DNA of 64,000 nucleotides from Thalassospira tepidiphila MCCC 1A03514 (GCF_001662875.1 NZ_JPVZ01000005.1:248001-312000); one strand, 5' to 3'; positions 41,459-52,189 are shown, numbered from the stretch's first letter. A program made the numbers and translations. Notes: generated by a model not told the origin, from the letters alone.

Positions 41459-42190
41459 TCAGTCTCCATTCGAAATAATCGTAAACGTCCCCTTCGCAGA
41501 AACAACGTCTGCGAAGGCACCCGGATTATGCAAAGAAAATACAATAACCGGAATATCATTTTCGCGTGCCAAAGAAATAGCCGATGCGTCCATAACACGC
41601 AAATCTTTGGACAGAACTTCCATATAGGTCAGAGAGTCATAGCGTTCTGCCGTCGGGTCGGTTTTCGGATCCGCAGTGTAGACACCGTCAACCTGGGTGC
41701 CCTTGAGCAATGCATCACAACCCATTTCGACCGCGCGCAAGGCAGCAGCAGTATCGGTGGTGAAGAACGGGTTACCAGTGCCCGCAGCAAAGATCACAAC
41801 GCGGCCCTTTTCCATGTGACGGACCGCGCGGCGGCGCACATAGGGCTCACAGACAGAAGACATCGGGATGGCGGACTGGACGCGGGTCTGAACGCCATGG
41901 CGTTCCAGCGCGTTCTGAACAGCAAGGGCGTTCATGATGGTGGCCAGCATGCCCATATAGTCGGCGGTTGCGCGTTCCATGCCCTGGGAGGCACCTTTGA
42001 CACCGCGGAAGATGTTCCCGCCGCCGATCACCATGCAGACTTCAGCACCCATGTCATGAACGGCTTTGATTTCGCTGGCAATCCGGTCAACAGTTTCTGG
42101 ATCGATACCGTATTGCTGTTTACCCAAAAGCCCCTCGCCCGAGAGCTTCAAAAGGACGCGACGAAACTTCAATGGGCCGTTTTCTGCCAT
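41459..42190 (-). CDS. pyrH: UMP kinase
   Basis: Phosphorylates UMP to UDP; the bacterial hexameric amino-acid-kinase type. The 243 residues show [23 protein letters not shown], and the nucleotide site [17 protein letters not shown]. The longest frame begins 42 codons upstream in the intergenic terminator region; the ATG at 42190 with AGAGG before it gives the usual N-terminus. It is the first gene of the long envelope cluster; a terminator separates it from tsf. Confidence 0.96.
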   Translation of the reverse strand: MAENGPLKFRRVLLKLSGEGLLGKQQYGIDPETVDRIASEIKAVHDMGAEVCMVIGGGNIFRGVKGASQGMERATADYMGMLATIMNALAVQNALERHGVQTRVQSAIPMSSVCEPYVRRRAVRHMEKGRVVIFAAGTGNPFFTTDTAAALRAVEMGCDALLKGTQVDGVYTADPKTDPTAERYDSLTYMEVLSKDLRVMDASAISLARENDIPVIVFSLHNPGAFADVVSAKGTFTIISNGD

Positions 42191-42261
42191 GTCGGATTGC
42201 CTCTTAAATGCCGATGTAACGCATTGCCCGAACGCGGGAAATGCAGAATTCAGATATAAAA

Positions 42262-42309
42262 AGACCGGCGAGTAACAGGGCGGATATGCGCTGCCGACCT
42301 CGCCGGTCT
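42262..42309 (-). terminator. Intrinsic terminator after tsf
   Basis: AGACCGGCGAG (42262-42272) pairs with CTCGCCGGTCT (42299-42309), a perfect 11-bp stem with a 26-base loop that can fold further, followed on the minus strand by TTTTTATA. It ends the rpsB-tsf transcript and leaves about 70 bases for a pyrH promoter. Confidence 0.88.
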
Positions 42310-42356
42310 GGATCATACACGAAATGGTGACAAACGCACCATTCCGAACAGATGTT

Positions 42357-43280
42357 TTATTTGTTCAGCTGCTCAGCAACTTCGGCAGCAAAGTCTTTTT
42401 CTTCGCGTTCGATGCCTTCACCGAGTTCGAAGCGCACAAAGCCCTTAAGGGTGATCGGCTTGCCAGCTTCTTTGGCAGCGTTCTCAATCACGGTTTTGAC
42501 TTTGTTTTCACCGTCAATCACGAAGGTCTGTTCAACCAGAACAACCTGCTCGTAATATTTACGGATACGACCTTCGATCATCTTTTCGATGATTTCTGCC
42601 GGACGGCCGGATTCTTTGGCCTGTTCGGTCAGAACAGCTTTTTCACGCTCTACCAGTTCCGGATCAAGATCATCAACGGTTGCCGATGCCGGGTTGGTTG
42701 CAGCAATGTGCATCGCGATCTGTTTGCCAAGGCCTTCGAGAACGCCAGCGTCTGCTTCGGATTCAAGCGCAACCAGAACACCGATCTTACCCAGATCAGT
42801 GGCAACAGCGGAGTGAACGTAGGAAGCAACAACACCTTTGTCGACAGCCAGACCAGCCGAGCGACGCAGCGACATGTTTTCGCCGATGGTGGCGATCATG
42901 TGGGTGACCTGCTCTTCGACGTTACGCGAGGTGCCCGGGTAAGCAGCAGCTTTGAGGGCATCGATATCGCCGTTAGCAGCAACCGCCTGATTTGCGATTT
43001 CGCCAACAAATTTCTGGAAGTCTTCGTTACGCGAAACGAAGTCGGTCTCGGAGTTCAGCTCGACAACTGCACCTTTGGTGCCGTCAACTGCAACAGCAAC
43101 CAGACCTTCGGCAGCAACACGGCCAGCTTTCTTGGCGGCAGCAGCAAGACCTTTGGTGCGAAGCCAGTCAACAGCTGCTTCAAGGTTACCATCGGTTTCG
43201 GACAGCGCTTTTTTGCAATCCATCATGCCAGCGCCGGTGGTTTCGCGAAGCTCTTTAACGAGAGCAGCGGTAATAGCCAT
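42357..43280 (-). CDS. tsf: Translation elongation factor Ts
   Basis: Nucleotide exchange factor for EF-Tu. The 307 residues start [20 protein letters not shown], followed by CKKALSE and [15 protein letters not shown]. The frame is open 14 codons upstream, but the ATG at 43280 has AGGGG and matches the family. Follows rpsB in the universal order, with a hairpin in the gap that probably lowers tsf relative to rpsB. Confidence 0.98.
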   Translation of the reverse strand: MAITAALVKELRETTGAGMMDCKKALSETDGNLEAAVDWLRTKGLAAAAKKAGRVAAEGLVAVAVDGTKGAVVELNSETDFVSRNEDFQKFVGEIANQAVAANGDIDALKAAAYPGTSRNVEEQVTHMIATIGENMSLRRSAGLAVDKGVVASYVHSAVATDLGKIGVLVALESEADAGVLEGLGKQIAMHIAATNPASATVDDLDPELVEREKAVLTEQAKESGRPAEIIEKMIEGRIRKYYEQVVLVEQTFVIDGENKVKTVIENAAKEAGKPITLKGFVRFELGEGIEREEKDFAAEVAEQLNK

Positions 43281-43321
43281 TTTTAAAGCCCCTAAGTACG
43301 CGATCAGGTTAACACCTAACA

Positions 43322-43347
43322 AAACGGCGGCATGCTAGCCGCCGTTT
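43322..43347 (-). terminator. Hairpin/attenuator between rpsB and tsf
   Basis: AAACGGCGGC (43322-43331) pairs with GCCGCCGTTT (43338-43347), six-base loop, followed on the minus strand by TGTTAGG after a TTT. It lies 20 bases past the rpsB stop. The short U-tract suggests partial termination, as described for rpsB-tsf in E. coli. Confidence 0.75.
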
Positions 43348-43367
43348 CATAAGGTACAAAATGAAAC

Positions 43368-44147
43368 TTATGCGGAAGCTTCTTCTGCAGCTTCGGAAGC
43401 AGCAGCTGCCTCGGCCGGAACTTCTTCCGCTTCGCCAAGGTCTGCGCCAGAAGCAGTCATTTCTTCCTGGATGCCGTCCAGAACGGAACCAACGAACAGA
43501 TCGCAATACAGCTGGATTGCGCGGATCGCATCGTCGTTGCCCGGAACCGGGAACTGAACGTTTGCCGGATCAGAGTTGGAGTCGAGGATCGCAACAACCG
43601 GGATGTTCAGGTTTTTGGCATCCTGAATAGCAAGCGATTCTTTGTTGGTGTCGACCACGACGATAATGTCGGGAAGACCACCCATGTCCTTAATACCGCC
43701 AAGAGCGCGCTCAAGCTTGTCGCGCGAACGGGTCAGGTTCAGGATTTCTTTTTTGGTCAGACCTTCTGCACCAGCGTTCAGGATTTCGTCCTGCTCTTTG
43801 AGGCGCTTGATCGAGTTGGAAACGGTGTTCCAGTTGGTCAGCATGCCGCCGAGCCAGCGATGGTTCACATAGTACTGGCCGCAACGCTTTGCAGCGTCTG
43901 CGATGATCGGGGAAGCCTGACGCTTGGTACCAACGAAGAGAACACGACCACCCGAAGCGGTTACGTCACGAACAGCCTGCATCGCACGATGCAGCATCGG
44001 AACGGTTTCCTGCAGGTTCAGGATGTGAATGTCGTTGCGGGCACCAAAGATGTACGGTTTCATCTTCGGGTTCCAACGGCGGGTGTGGTGACCAAAGTGG
44101 ACACCAGCTTCCATGAGCTGGCGCATGGTAAAGGTTGGCAAAGCCAT
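43368..44147 (-). CDS. rpsB: 30S ribosomal protein S2
   Basis: Small-subunit ribosomal protein. The 259 residues begin [20 protein letters not shown] and include [49 protein letters not shown] and [12 protein letters not shown]-like segments (here [12 protein letters not shown]). A short Ala/Glu-rich tail follows. The longer frame starts 29 codons upstream, but the ATG at 44147 has AGGA and fits the family. Confidence 0.98.
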   Translation of the reverse strand: MALPTFTMRQLMEAGVHFGHHTRRWNPKMKPYIFGARNDIHILNLQETVPMLHRAMQAVRDVTASGGRVLFVGTKRQASPIIADAAKRCGQYYVNHRWLGGMLTNWNTVSNSIKRLKEQDEILNAGAEGLTKKEILNLTRSRDKLERALGGIKDMGGLPDIIVVVDTNKESLAIQDAKNLNIPVVAILDSNSDPANVQFPVPGNDDAIRAIQLYCDLFVGSVLDGIQEEMTASGADLGEAEEVPAEAAAASEAAEEASA

Positions 44148-44377
44148 GATAATTCCTACCTTTTTCCGGTTAATACCTCCGCGGAAGGGAATTCCATACA
44201 CCATGTATGAAACACCGGATGGACGAGTTGCCATATGACGGCAGTCGCCGCTCTTCCGCGTGCGATGTTCGGGCGGGTTTTAATCCCCTCAGCGAGAGAT
44301 TGCAACCCCTAAAATGCGCACAAATGTGCGGTTCTCAACAGTTCCGACGGACGATGCGCGCCAACCAGATGAAATCA
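44148..44377 (-). promoter_or_regulatory. rpsB upstream region and end of dnaE transcript
   Basis: 230 bases without a gene. A small hairpin CGCAC-N4-GTGCG (44317-44330) is followed by CATTTT on the minus strand, a weak terminator for dnaE at best. The same stretch contains TTGAGA with an ATTTTA 17 bases away, a possible but poor rpsB promoter that would give a leader of about 160 bases, long enough for S2 autoregulation. Neither assignment is firm. Confidence 0.35.
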
Positions 44378-47300
44378 TCAGATTTCTTCGGCAAATTCCA
44401 CACCGGGAATCGCGCCAATTGCGCCGATCAGGGATGGGCCAACCTTGTAGTTTTCTTCAAGCTCGATCTCGGCCATGCGACCGTCATCGCAAACCGTTGA
44501 GAGACTGACAAGACCACGCCCCCGGCCCGCCTGTTCAAGCAACTGACGGATTTCCGCGACGGGATCAGGACGGTTCAGACGAATTCGAATGCCTTCGGCA
44601 GCACCGGCGACTGCCTGTTCAAGGTCTTCGACGCGCTGGCCCTGAATGCGCAGTTGGCCTTCGCGCATTTCAGCAGAAACGTTAAGCAAGACCGGGCGTC
44701 CGGCATTGATGATTTCCTTGTATGCCGCCCATGCCTCGGCCCAGAAGGCGACTTCGAAACTGCCGGTCGGGTCCGAGAACATGACAAAGGCGAATTTCGA
44801 GCCGTTCTTTTTCGAGATCATTTCGCGTGCGTTGATCAGGGTTCCGGCCAAGCGGATGGTACCCTTGTTTGATGCACGCATGCGGGCCGGCAATTCCTTG
44901 ATCGGGGCGATACCGATGCGCTGGATGCTTTTGCCAAATGTATCAAGCGGATGGGCAGACAGATAGAACCCAATGGCCGAGAATTCCTCGGTCAGTTTTT
45001 CCATGGGGACCCAGTCGCGTTCATCAGGCAGACGGATCTGATCCTTGCCAAAGCCACTGCTGTCACCAAACATCGAAATCTGATCGTCGTTGCGCGCATG
45101 CATTTCGCGTTGGGCAACGGCGATGACCTTATCGACATTTTCAAACATGACCTTGCGGTTGGACGCAAGACAATCCAGCGCCCCGGCGCGTACCAGGTTT
45201 TCAAGCAGGCGTTTATTGACCGCACGGCTGTCGATGCGCGATGCGAAATCGGTGATGTCCTTGAACGGTCCGTTGGCTTCGCGTTCGGCCACCAGGCTTT
45301 CCATTGCGGCATCGCCGACATTTCGAACCGCAGCCAGTGCATAGCGGATCTTGCGCACGCCATCGTGGTTTTCAACCGAAAACGCGACTTGGGAATTGTT
45401 AACACAAGGCGGTAGGATTTCGATTTCAAGCCGTTCGACTTCCTGTTTGAAAATCGCCAGCTTTTCGGTGTTGTGCATATCAAGCGTCATCAGGGCGGCC
45501 ATAAATTCGACCGGGTAGTTCGCCTTGAGATATGCCGTCTGATAGGCCACCAGCGCATAGGCCGCCGCGTGGGATTTGTTAAAGCCGTAGGATGCGAATT
45601 TGGCGACCTGATCAAAGATGTCAGACGCCTGTCCGCGATCAACGCCGTTCTTTTCCGCGCCATCAACAAACAGGCTGCGTTGCTTTTCCATTTCCTCGGC
45701 GATTTTCTTACCCATTGCACGGCGCAACAGGTCAGCACCGCCAAGCGAATAGCCCGCCATGATCTGGGCAAGTTCCATGACTTGCTCCTGATAGATCATG
45801 ATGCCATAGGTTTCTTCGAGGATCGGCTGCAACATCGGGTGCATGTAATCAGGTTCTTCCTGACCGTGCTTACGCGCGATGTAATGCGGAATGTTATCCA
45901 TCGGACCCGGACGATACAGCGCCACGACAGCGATAATATCTTCAAGCGTATCGGGCTTTAGCCCGCGCAAGACATCCTGCATGCCCTGGGATTCAAGCTG
46001 GAAAACCCCGACGGTTTCGGCTGCTGACAGAAGCTTAAAGGCCGGGCGATCATCAAGGGGAATTGCACTGATATCAAAGTCTTGCGGGACGTCTTTTCGA
46101 AGACGCATCAAATTGACGGCCTCGATAATCACCGTCAGCGTCTTAAGACCCAGGAAGTCAAACTTCACCAGACCGGCATTTTCAACATACTTCATGTTGA
46201 ACTGGGTGACTGGCATGTCGGAACGCGGATCGCGATAGATCGGGACCAGTTCATCAAGGTCGCGGTCACCGATCACGACACCTGCCGCGTGGGTCGATGA
46301 ATTACGATAAAGCCCTTCGATCTGCATGGCGATCGACAGCAGACGATCAATGTCCGGGTCCTCACGCGCGATGCGGCGCAGATCCGGTTCCATATCAATG
46401 GCTTCTTTCAGCGGGATCGGCTTGGCCGGATCGCCCGGGATCATTTTACAGATCTTGTCGACATAGCCATACGGGATCGACAATACACGCCCGACGTCAC
46501 GCACAGCGGCCTTTGCTTGCAACTTACCAAAGGTGATGATCTGTGCGACGCGGTCGTGGCCGTATTTTTTCTGCACATACTCGATCACCTCGCCGCGCCG
46601 GTCCTGACAGAAGTCGACGTCAAAGTCAGGCATCGACACACGTTCCGGGTTCAGGAAGCGTTCGAACAGCAACGAAAACCGCAGCGGATCAAGGTCGGTA
46701 ATCAGAAGTGCATAGGCCACGAGCGAGCCCGCACCCGAACCACGGCCCGGCCCGACCGGGATTTCATGATCCTTTGCCCACTGGATGAAGTCGGCAACGA
46801 TCAGGAAGTAACCCGGGAAGCCCATCTGATTGATGATGCCAAGTTCGTAATCAAGGCGTTCCCAATAAGGCTTGGCGATTTCTTCCTTTTCCGCATCCGA
46901 CATTTCATCGGTGAAGACGTATTTTTCCAGACGGCCTTTCAGGCCCTCTTCGGACATGTGGCGGAGTTCGTCTACCTCTGTGCGGCCTTCGCCGCAATCA
47001 AAGGGCGGCAAGATCGGATCGATCTTTTCCACGTGCCAGGAACAACGCTTTGCGATCAAAATCGTATTGTCGCAGGCCTCGGGGATATCGGCGAACAGAT
47101 CGCGCATTTCGGCTGCCGACTTGAAGCGATGATCCGGGGTCAGTTTCCAGCGATCTTCCTGACCAACAACCGCCCCCTGCCCGACGCAGATAAATACGTC
47201 ATGGGCTTCGTACATATCGACCGTCGGGAAATAGCAGTTATTGGTCGCGACCAGCGGCACATCATGATCATAGGCCAACTTGATCAGGCCGGGTTCGACC

Positions 47301-47863
47301 TGTTCTTCAAGCGGTTCACCATGGCGCTGCAATTCGATGTAAAGGCGGTCACCAAAGATGTCCTTAAGCTCGGATAAGCAGCTTTCGGCCTTTTCGAGCT
47401 GTTCTTCACCCAGCAAACGCGCAAGCGGCCCGGTCGGGCCACCGGTCAGGCAGATGATGTGGTCGGCATATTTGCGGATATGTTCGTAAAGGGCCTTTGG
47501 CTCGCTGCCGGCTTCCGACGTCATATGTGCGCGCGAAACGATTTTCAGCAGGTTGAAATAGCCTTCCTTGTTCTGAGCAATCAGAACAAGGCGGTCTGGC
47601 ATCGGTTCGCGGGCGATTTTGCCAACAGCGGGCTTGTCGCCATAACGTTCCACGCCCATCTGCACGCCAAGGATCGGCTGAATGCCGGCACCGCTGAGCG
47701 CACCGGCAAAATCAAGCGCACCGAACATGTTGTCGGTATCGGTCATCGCAACGGCGGGTTGGCCGTCAGCAGCGCAGAGTTTGGCAAGCTCCTTGGTCGT
47801 GATCGCACCTTCGGCCAGCGAATAGTTGGTGTGTACACGAAGATGGACGAAACCATTTTCCAT
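44378..47863 (-). CDS. dnaE: DNA polymerase III alpha subunit
   Basis: Replicative polymerase subunit. The 1161 residues have the N-terminal PHP domain (FVHLRVHTNYSLAEGAI), the polymerase palm with the catalytic aspartates in PDFDVDFCQDRRG, VGPGRGSGAGSLVAYALLIT, a helix-hairpin-helix region (FNKSHAAAYALVAYQTAYLK lies before it), and an OB-fold (about 1000-1080) with a C-terminal domain. Length equals E. coli DnaE. GAGG lies 11 bases before ATG. Transcribed with lolC-lolD upstream or alone; a hairpin lies in the gap. Confidence 0.97.
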   Translation of the reverse strand: MENGFVHLRVHTNYSLAEGAITTKELAKLCAADGQPAVAMTDTDNMFGALDFAGALSGAGIQPILGVQMGVERYGDKPAVGKIAREPMPDRLVLIAQNKEGYFNLLKIVSRAHMTSEAGSEPKALYEHIRKYADHIICLTGGPTGPLARLLGEEQLEKAESCLSELKDIFGDRLYIELQRHGEPLEEQVEPGLIKLAYDHDVPLVATNNCYFPTVDMYEAHDVFICVGQGAVVGQEDRWKLTPDHRFKSAAEMRDLFADIPEACDNTILIAKRCSWHVEKIDPILPPFDCGEGRTEVDELRHMSEEGLKGRLEKYVFTDEMSDAEKEEIAKPYWERLDYELGIINQMGFPGYFLIVADFIQWAKDHEIPVGPGRGSGAGSLVAYALLITDLDPLRFSLLFERFLNPERVSMPDFDVDFCQDRRGEVIEYVQKKYGHDRVAQIITFGKLQAKAAVRDVGRVLSIPYGYVDKICKMIPGDPAKPIPLKEAIDMEPDLRRIAREDPDIDRLLSIAMQIEGLYRNSSTHAAGVVIGDRDLDELVPIYRDPRSDMPVTQFNMKYVENAGLVKFDFLGLKTLTVIIEAVNLMRLRKDVPQDFDISAIPLDDRPAFKLLSAAETVGVFQLESQGMQDVLRGLKPDTLEDIIAVVALYRPGPMDNIPHYIARKHGQEEPDYMHPMLQPILEETYGIMIYQEQVMELAQIMAGYSLGGADLLRRAMGKKIAEEMEKQRSLFVDGAEKNGVDRGQASDIFDQVAKFASYGFNKSHAAAYALVAYQTAYLKANYPVEFMAALMTLDMHNTEKLAIFKQEVERLEIEILPPCVNNSQVAFSVENHDGVRKIRYALAAVRNVGDAAMESLVAEREANGPFKDITDFASRIDSRAVNKRLLENLVRAGALDCLASNRKVMFENVDKVIAVAQREMHARNDDQISMFGDSSGFGKDQIRLPDERDWVPMEKLTEEFSAIGFYLSAHPLDTFGKSIQRIGIAPIKELPARMRASNKGTIRLAGTLINAREMISKKNGSKFAFVMFSDPTGSFEVAFWAEAWAAYKEIINAGRPVLLNVSAEMREGQLRIQGQRVEDLEQAVAGAAEGIRIRLNRPDPVAEIRQLLEQAGRGRGLVSLSTVCDDGRMAEIELEENYKVGPSLIGAIGAIPGVEFAEEI

Positions 47864-47902
47864 CGGAGCCAGACCTCTGAAATATAAGAAAAATGCAGGA
47901 GT

Positions 47903-47925
47903 GCCGCGCCCATCACAGGCGCGGC
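47903..47925 (-). terminator. Possible terminator between lolD and dnaE
   Basis: GCCGCGCC (47903-47910) pairs with GGCGCGGC (47918-47925), seven-base loop, 27 bases past the lolD stop. On the minus strand a run of five Ts follows only after about 10 bases, so termination may be weak. Confidence 0.45.
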
Positions 47926-47952
47926 AAAACCAGCTTAAAGAATTTTGATCGC

Positions 47953-48687
47953 TTAGGGAAGATCAGCGGGATCGAGTTCGATCAAATGACCGTCGCGCAG
48001 CGTCACCACCCGATCCATCTGGCGTGCAAGTTCCGGGTTATGGGTCGCAATCAGCGACGCAAGACCGGTTTCACGCACCAGTGTCATCAGCATGCCAAAC
48101 ACCGTTTCGGCGGTTTGCGGATCAAGGTTGCCGGTGGGTTCGTCGGCAAACAGCACATCAGGCACGTTGGCCAGCGCACGGGCAATTGCAACACGCTGTT
48201 GTTCGCCGCCTGACAGACGCGCCGGGCGATGATCAGCACGCTTTTCAAGGCCAAGACAACGCAGCAGTTCCAACCCGCGTTCTTCGGCCTCGGCCCGTTT
48301 CAGGCCCTTGATCATTTGCGGCATGACGACATTTTCAAGGGCCGAAAATTCCGGCAGCAAATGATGGTACTGATAAACAAAGCCGATGTGGCTGCGGCGC
48401 ATTTCAGTGCGCGCCAGATCAGACAGATCCGTGCTGCGCTTGCCACCGATGGACACCAGCCCGCCATCGGGCTTTTCCAACAGACCGGCAATCTGAAGCA
48501 GTGTTGATTTACCCGCACCTGACGGCCCGACTAGGGCAACGATTTCGCCCTGATGGATTTCGAGATCAACCGATTTCAGAATTTCGAGCTGATCGGGGCC
48601 CTGATTGAAAATGCGGTCAATCTTTTCTAGGCGCAGCACGACTTTACGCGCGCGCTGTTCAGCGGTTGTTTTCAACAGATCACTCAT
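47953..48687 (-). CDS. lolD: Lipoprotein-releasing ABC transporter ATPase LolD
   Basis: ATPase that powers extraction of outer-membrane lipoproteins from the inner membrane. The 244 residues show the Walker [10 protein letters not shown], the Lol-specific [18 protein letters not shown], the signature [15 protein letters not shown] and the Walker [14 protein letters not shown]. The ATG at 48687 lies 8 bases inside the end of lolC; the longer frame starting 20 codons earlier is less likely. Confidence 0.95.
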   Translation of the reverse strand: MSDLLKTTAEQRARKVVLRLEKIDRIFNQGPDQLEILKSVDLEIHQGEIVALVGPSGAGKSTLLQIAGLLEKPDGGLVSIGGKRSTDLSDLARTEMRRSHIGFVYQYHHLLPEFSALENVVMPQMIKGLKRAEAEERGLELLRCLGLEKRADHRPARLSGGEQQRVAIARALANVPDVLFADEPTGNLDPQTAETVFGMLMTLVRETGLASLIATHNPELARQMDRVVTLRDGHLIELDPADLP

Positions 48688-49930
48688 AGCGCAGGGCCTC
48701 CACCGGATCGAGGCGCGATGCCCGCCATGCCGGATAAACCGTGGCAAGGAAGGACAGTGTCAGCGACATGATGCAAACCATAACGACCTCGCCGACATCC
48801 ATGTCGGCAGGAAGCTGCGACAGGAAGTAAATCTCGGCATTGAAAAGGTCAGTCCCGGTCAGGCTTTGGATAAACTGACGGATATTTTCGATGTTCAGGC
48901 AGAACAGAACCCCAATGACCAGACCAGAAATCGTGCCCAGCACACCGATGGATGCACCCGCCAGGAAGAATACCTTCATGATCGACTGACGGGTTGCCCC
49001 CATGGTGCGCAGGATCGCGATATCACGCCCCTTGTCCTTTACCAGCATGACCATGCCCGAAATGATATTAAATGCCGCAACAAGGATGATCAGGGTCAGG
49101 ATCAGGAACATCACATTGCGTTCGACCTGAAGCGCATTAAAGAACCCGGCATTGGATTGTTGCCAATTGACCAGACGCAAGGATTGCCCGGACAAGCTTG
49201 CCAGCAATTCATCCATGGTGTCATCAAGTGCGCCGATATCTTCAAGCATCACTTCAAAATGGGTGATTTTTTCCGGAAGTCGGAAATAGACCTGCGCGGC
49301 CTCAAGCGGCATGAAGATAAAGCCGCTGTCATATTCATACATGCCAATATCAAACAAGCCCGCCACGGTGTAACCCCGCACACGCGGCACGGAACCGAAT
49401 GCGGTGACATTGCCCTTCGGCGAGATCAGGTTGACCGTATCGCCAACGCCCACGCCAAGCTTCATGGCCAAACGCGCGCCCATGATCACGGTGTCTTCGC
49501 CCTTGAAATCATCCAAGGATCCGAAAACGATATTATCGGCGATGGTTTCGCGTTTTTTGACATCTTCGGGGCGCATGCCGCGCACAATGGCACCGGATGC
49601 GCGGCCGTTCTTCGATGCCATCACCTGCCCTTCGACCACGGGTACGGTCAGAACCACATTGCCATTTTTGGCAATCTCGTTTTCGATCTTGGCGTAATCG
49701 CCAAGGCCGCCATTACCCTGTGCATAGACCGAGATATGGCCGTTCAGCCCGAGAATTCGGCCAAGCAGTTCCGCCCTGAAACCATTCATCACCGACATGA
49801 CAATGATGAGTGTCGCAACACCCAACATGATGCCGAGCAACGAGAAGATGGCGATGACGGAAACAAAGCCTTCCTGCCGACGTGGACGCAGGTAGCGAAA
49901 GGCCACCATACGTTCGAACGGACTGAACAT
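48680..49930 (-). CDS. lolC: Lipoprotein-releasing ABC transporter permease (LolC/LolE family)
   Basis: Membrane subunit of the Lol exporter. The 416 residues begin [20 protein letters not shown], with one helix at about 20-45, a large periplasmic domain (about 46-265), and three helices in the C-terminal half, ending [19 protein letters not shown]. Only one permease gene is present beside lolD, so it likely forms a homodimer, as in many alphaproteobacteria, rather than the LolC/LolE heterodimer of E. coli. The ATG at 49930 with AAGGA is chosen over a frame 30 codons longer. Confidence 0.93.
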   Translation of the reverse strand: MFSPFERMVAFRYLRPRRQEGFVSVIAIFSLLGIMLGVATLIIVMSVMNGFRAELLGRILGLNGHISVYAQGNGGLGDYAKIENEIAKNGNVVLTVPVVEGQVMASKNGRASGAIVRGMRPEDVKKRETIADNIVFGSLDDFKGEDTVIMGARLAMKLGVGVGDTVNLISPKGNVTAFGSVPRVRGYTVAGLFDIGMYEYDSGFIFMPLEAAQVYFRLPEKITHFEVMLEDIGALDDTMDELLASLSGQSLRLVNWQQSNAGFFNALQVERNVMFLILTLIILVAAFNIISGMVMLVKDKGRDIAILRTMGATRQSIMKVFFLAGASIGVLGTISGLVIGVLFCLNIENIRQFIQSLTGTDLFNAEIYFLSQLPADMDVGEVVMVCIMSLTLSFLATVYPAWRASRLDPVEALRYE

Positions 49931-50006
49931 GGGCAATCGATCCTTGTGGAAGCGGGTCAGGAAAAAGGTATGAACAAAGAACTTAGCGTTCAAACCGAAA
50001 ATGGCA

Positions 50007-50030
50007 ACGGGGCAGCACAAGCTGCCCCGT
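50007..50030 (-). terminator. Hairpin after proS
   Basis: ACGGGGCAGC (50007-50016) pairs with GCTGCCCCGT (50021-50030), four-base loop, 17 bases past the proS stop. The downstream sequence TGCCATTTTC is a weak U-tract, so readthrough into lolC is possible. Confidence 0.6.
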
Positions 50031-50046
50031 CTGAAAGCATATTTTA

Positions 50047-51372
50047 TCAGGCGCTGAGCTGATTAAGCGCCGCTTCGAAGGTGACTTCGGTTTTCTCACC
50101 CGATTTGCGGTTCTTGAGCTCAACAACGCCGTTTTTAAGGCCTTTGGGGCCAATGACGATCTGCCAGGGCAGACCGATCAGATCCATATCGGCAAACTTG
50201 CCACCGGCGCGGATATCGCGGTCATCATAAAGGACCTCGATCCCGGCATTGGTCAGTTTGGCATAGGCATCTTCACAGGCCGCATCGCATTCATCGTCAC
50301 CGGTACGCAGATTGATCAGGCCAACCTTGTACGGCGCGACAGATTCCGGCCAGATAATGCCGTTTTCGTCGTGGGATGCCTCGATCAATGCACCGACAAG
50401 GCGCGACACGCCAATGCCGTACGAGCCCATCTGAACCGGAACTTCGGTGCCATCCGGGCCAAGGACGGTTGCGCCCATCGGTTCGGAATATTTGGTACCA
50501 AAGTGGAAGATGTGACCAACTTCGATGCCGCGCGTGGTGACAAGATCATCACCAAGGGCCGTTACAGCCTCGTTGCTGGCATCGTGCATTTCTTCGGTCG
50601 CGGCGTAATCTTCAAGCGTGCCCTGCACCCAGTTTTCAAGGCCGGTACGATCATTGAGATCAACACCCTTGCCGGTCAGGTCCTTGTCGAGCCACTTCTT
50701 GTCGCAGAAGACTTCACTTTCGCCGGTATCGGCCAGAATGATGAATTCGTGGCTAAGATCACCACCGATCGGGCCGGTATCGGCCACCATCGGGATCGCC
50801 TTGACGCCCAAACGGGTGAAGGTCCGGCAATAAGCCAGGAAGATCTTGTTATAGGTGTGACGCGCGCTTTCGTAATCGATATCGAACGAATAAGCGTCTT
50901 TCATGTAGAATTCGCGACCCCGCATCACGCCAAAGCGCGGGCGGATTTCATCGCGGAATTTCCACTGGATATGATAGAGCAGCTGCGGCAGCTGTTTATA
51001 AGAGCGCACATCCTTGCGGAAGATGTCGGTGATCGCTTCTTCGTTGGTCGGACCAAACAGCATCTTGCGATCATGACGGTCGGTGATGCGCAGCATCTCA
51101 AGACCGTAATCATCATAACGACCACTTTCCTGCCACAGCTCGGCCGGCTGAATGGTTGGCATCAGAAGCTCGTTAAAGCCGATCTTGTCCTGTTCTTCGC
51201 GAACGATCTGTTCGATCTTTTTAAGAACACGGTGGCCGAGTGGCAGCCAGGAATAGATCCCTGCGGTCAGCTGACGCACCATACCGGCGCGGAGCATCAG
51301 ACGATGGGACGCAATCTGGGCTTCCGAAGGGGTTTCCTTCAGGGTCGGCAGAAAGAACTGGGAAAGACGCAT
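50047..51372 (-). CDS. proS: Prolyl-tRNA synthetase (short form)
   Basis: Class II synthetase charging tRNA-Pro. The 441 residues include motif 1 ([20 protein letters not shown]), motif 2 ([20 protein letters not shown]) and motif 3 ([16 protein letters not shown]), then an anticodon-binding domain. The length is about 130 residues shorter than E. coli ProS: the INS editing domain between motifs 2 and 3 is nearly absent, as known for alphaproteobacteria, which rely on separate trans-editing proteins. ATG at 51372 preceded by GAGGC; the longer frame is rejected. Confidence 0.96.
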   Translation of the reverse strand: MRLSQFFLPTLKETPSEAQIASHRLMLRAGMVRQLTAGIYSWLPLGHRVLKKIEQIVREEQDKIGFNELLMPTIQPAELWQESGRYDDYGLEMLRITDRHDRKMLFGPTNEEAITDIFRKDVRSYKQLPQLLYHIQWKFRDEIRPRFGVMRGREFYMKDAYSFDIDYESARHTYNKIFLAYCRTFTRLGVKAIPMVADTGPIGGDLSHEFIILADTGESEVFCDKKWLDKDLTGKGVDLNDRTGLENWVQGTLEDYAATEEMHDASNEAVTALGDDLVTTRGIEVGHIFHFGTKYSEPMGATVLGPDGTEVPVQMGSYGIGVSRLVGALIEASHDENGIIWPESVAPYKVGLINLRTGDDECDAACEDAYAKLTNAGIEVLYDDRDIRAGGKFADMDLIGLPWQIVIGPKGLKNGVVELKNRKSGEKTEVTFEAALNQLSA

Positions 51373-51522
51373 CAATGCCTCGTGATGATCAGATCTGAAT
51401 ATTTGGGTCTGTAATAACCTTGCCCGGAAAATGCGACAGAGCCGCCCGAAACGCAAGCCGGAACTTGCTTTATATCATCGATGGCTGGTTAAGCGCCAAA
51501 GATGGCAAAACAACGACGGCAA

Positions 51523-52080
51523 TCAACGAAAGCCCGCCTTGCGGCATGCATCAATCAGTTCAGCGTTGTTGGCATCATCGCCAAGCGGCTGATCATTGAA
51601 ATAAACCCGCCCGTTGCGATAGGTGATCTTGCCGATATTCTGTTCGCCGCTGACCCCGTCCGGCACGGTGATGCCGGAATATTTGAAGAAGTCGATGGTG
51701 ACCGGAAATTCGATTTCCTTGGGCAGCGAATTCAAGATGTTGCTGCCACCATTCAAATCTGCCGGGGCAACCGCATTCCCGCGCACATCAACACCCGGCT
51801 TGTACGCCACATCGTCGTCCGGCACATGCGTGACCAGTTCCTTGCAGGCAGCACGCGTAACAGTGATCGTTGGTGCCGGTGCCTCATTTGTTGCTGCAGC
51901 ATCATCCGCAGCACCGCCATCCGTTTGTTCTGTCGCGGAGGGGAATGGGGATTCGTCCTGCGCCTTGGCCGTGATGAGCGGAGACACCATCAGCATCGCC
52001 ACTGTGACAGGTGCCAATAGTCTGATTTTATGACCAAATCCGGCGTTTGAAATAGATTGGACCAATGAAAACTGGGGCAT
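51523..52080 (-). CDS. Exported protein of unknown function
   Basis: A 185-residue protein I do not recognise. A hydrophobic segment at about 20-38 (LLAPVTVAMLMVSPLITAKA) looks like a signal peptide cut before QDE. An acidic, Ala/Thr-rich linker follows, and then a compact domain (about 72-185) with ITVTRAACKELVTHVPDDD, ADLNGGSNILNSLPKEIEFP, IGKITYRNGRVYFNDQPLG and a final LIDACRKAGFR. Two cysteines, one near each end of this domain, could form a disulfide in the periplasm. It lies alone between proS and the DUF1467 gene with no coupling to either. GGACGA precedes the ATG. Confidence 0.75.
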   Translation of the reverse strand: MPQFSLVQSISNAGFGHKIRLLAPVTVAMLMVSPLITAKAQDESPFPSATEQTDGGAADDAAATNEAPAPTITVTRAACKELVTHVPDDDVAYKPGVDVRGNAVAPADLNGGSNILNSLPKEIEFPVTIDFFKYSGITVPDGVSGEQNIGKITYRNGRVYFNDQPLGDDANNAELIDACRKAGFR

Positions 52081-52189
52081 GATTTAGTTTCGTCCTATCT
52101 GTGTGCAGTGCAGCAACGATTCATTTGTGAAGTTTGGTCAAAACATCTTGCATAAAAATGAAACATGTGGCTTTTTAGTCGTCCGCTAA

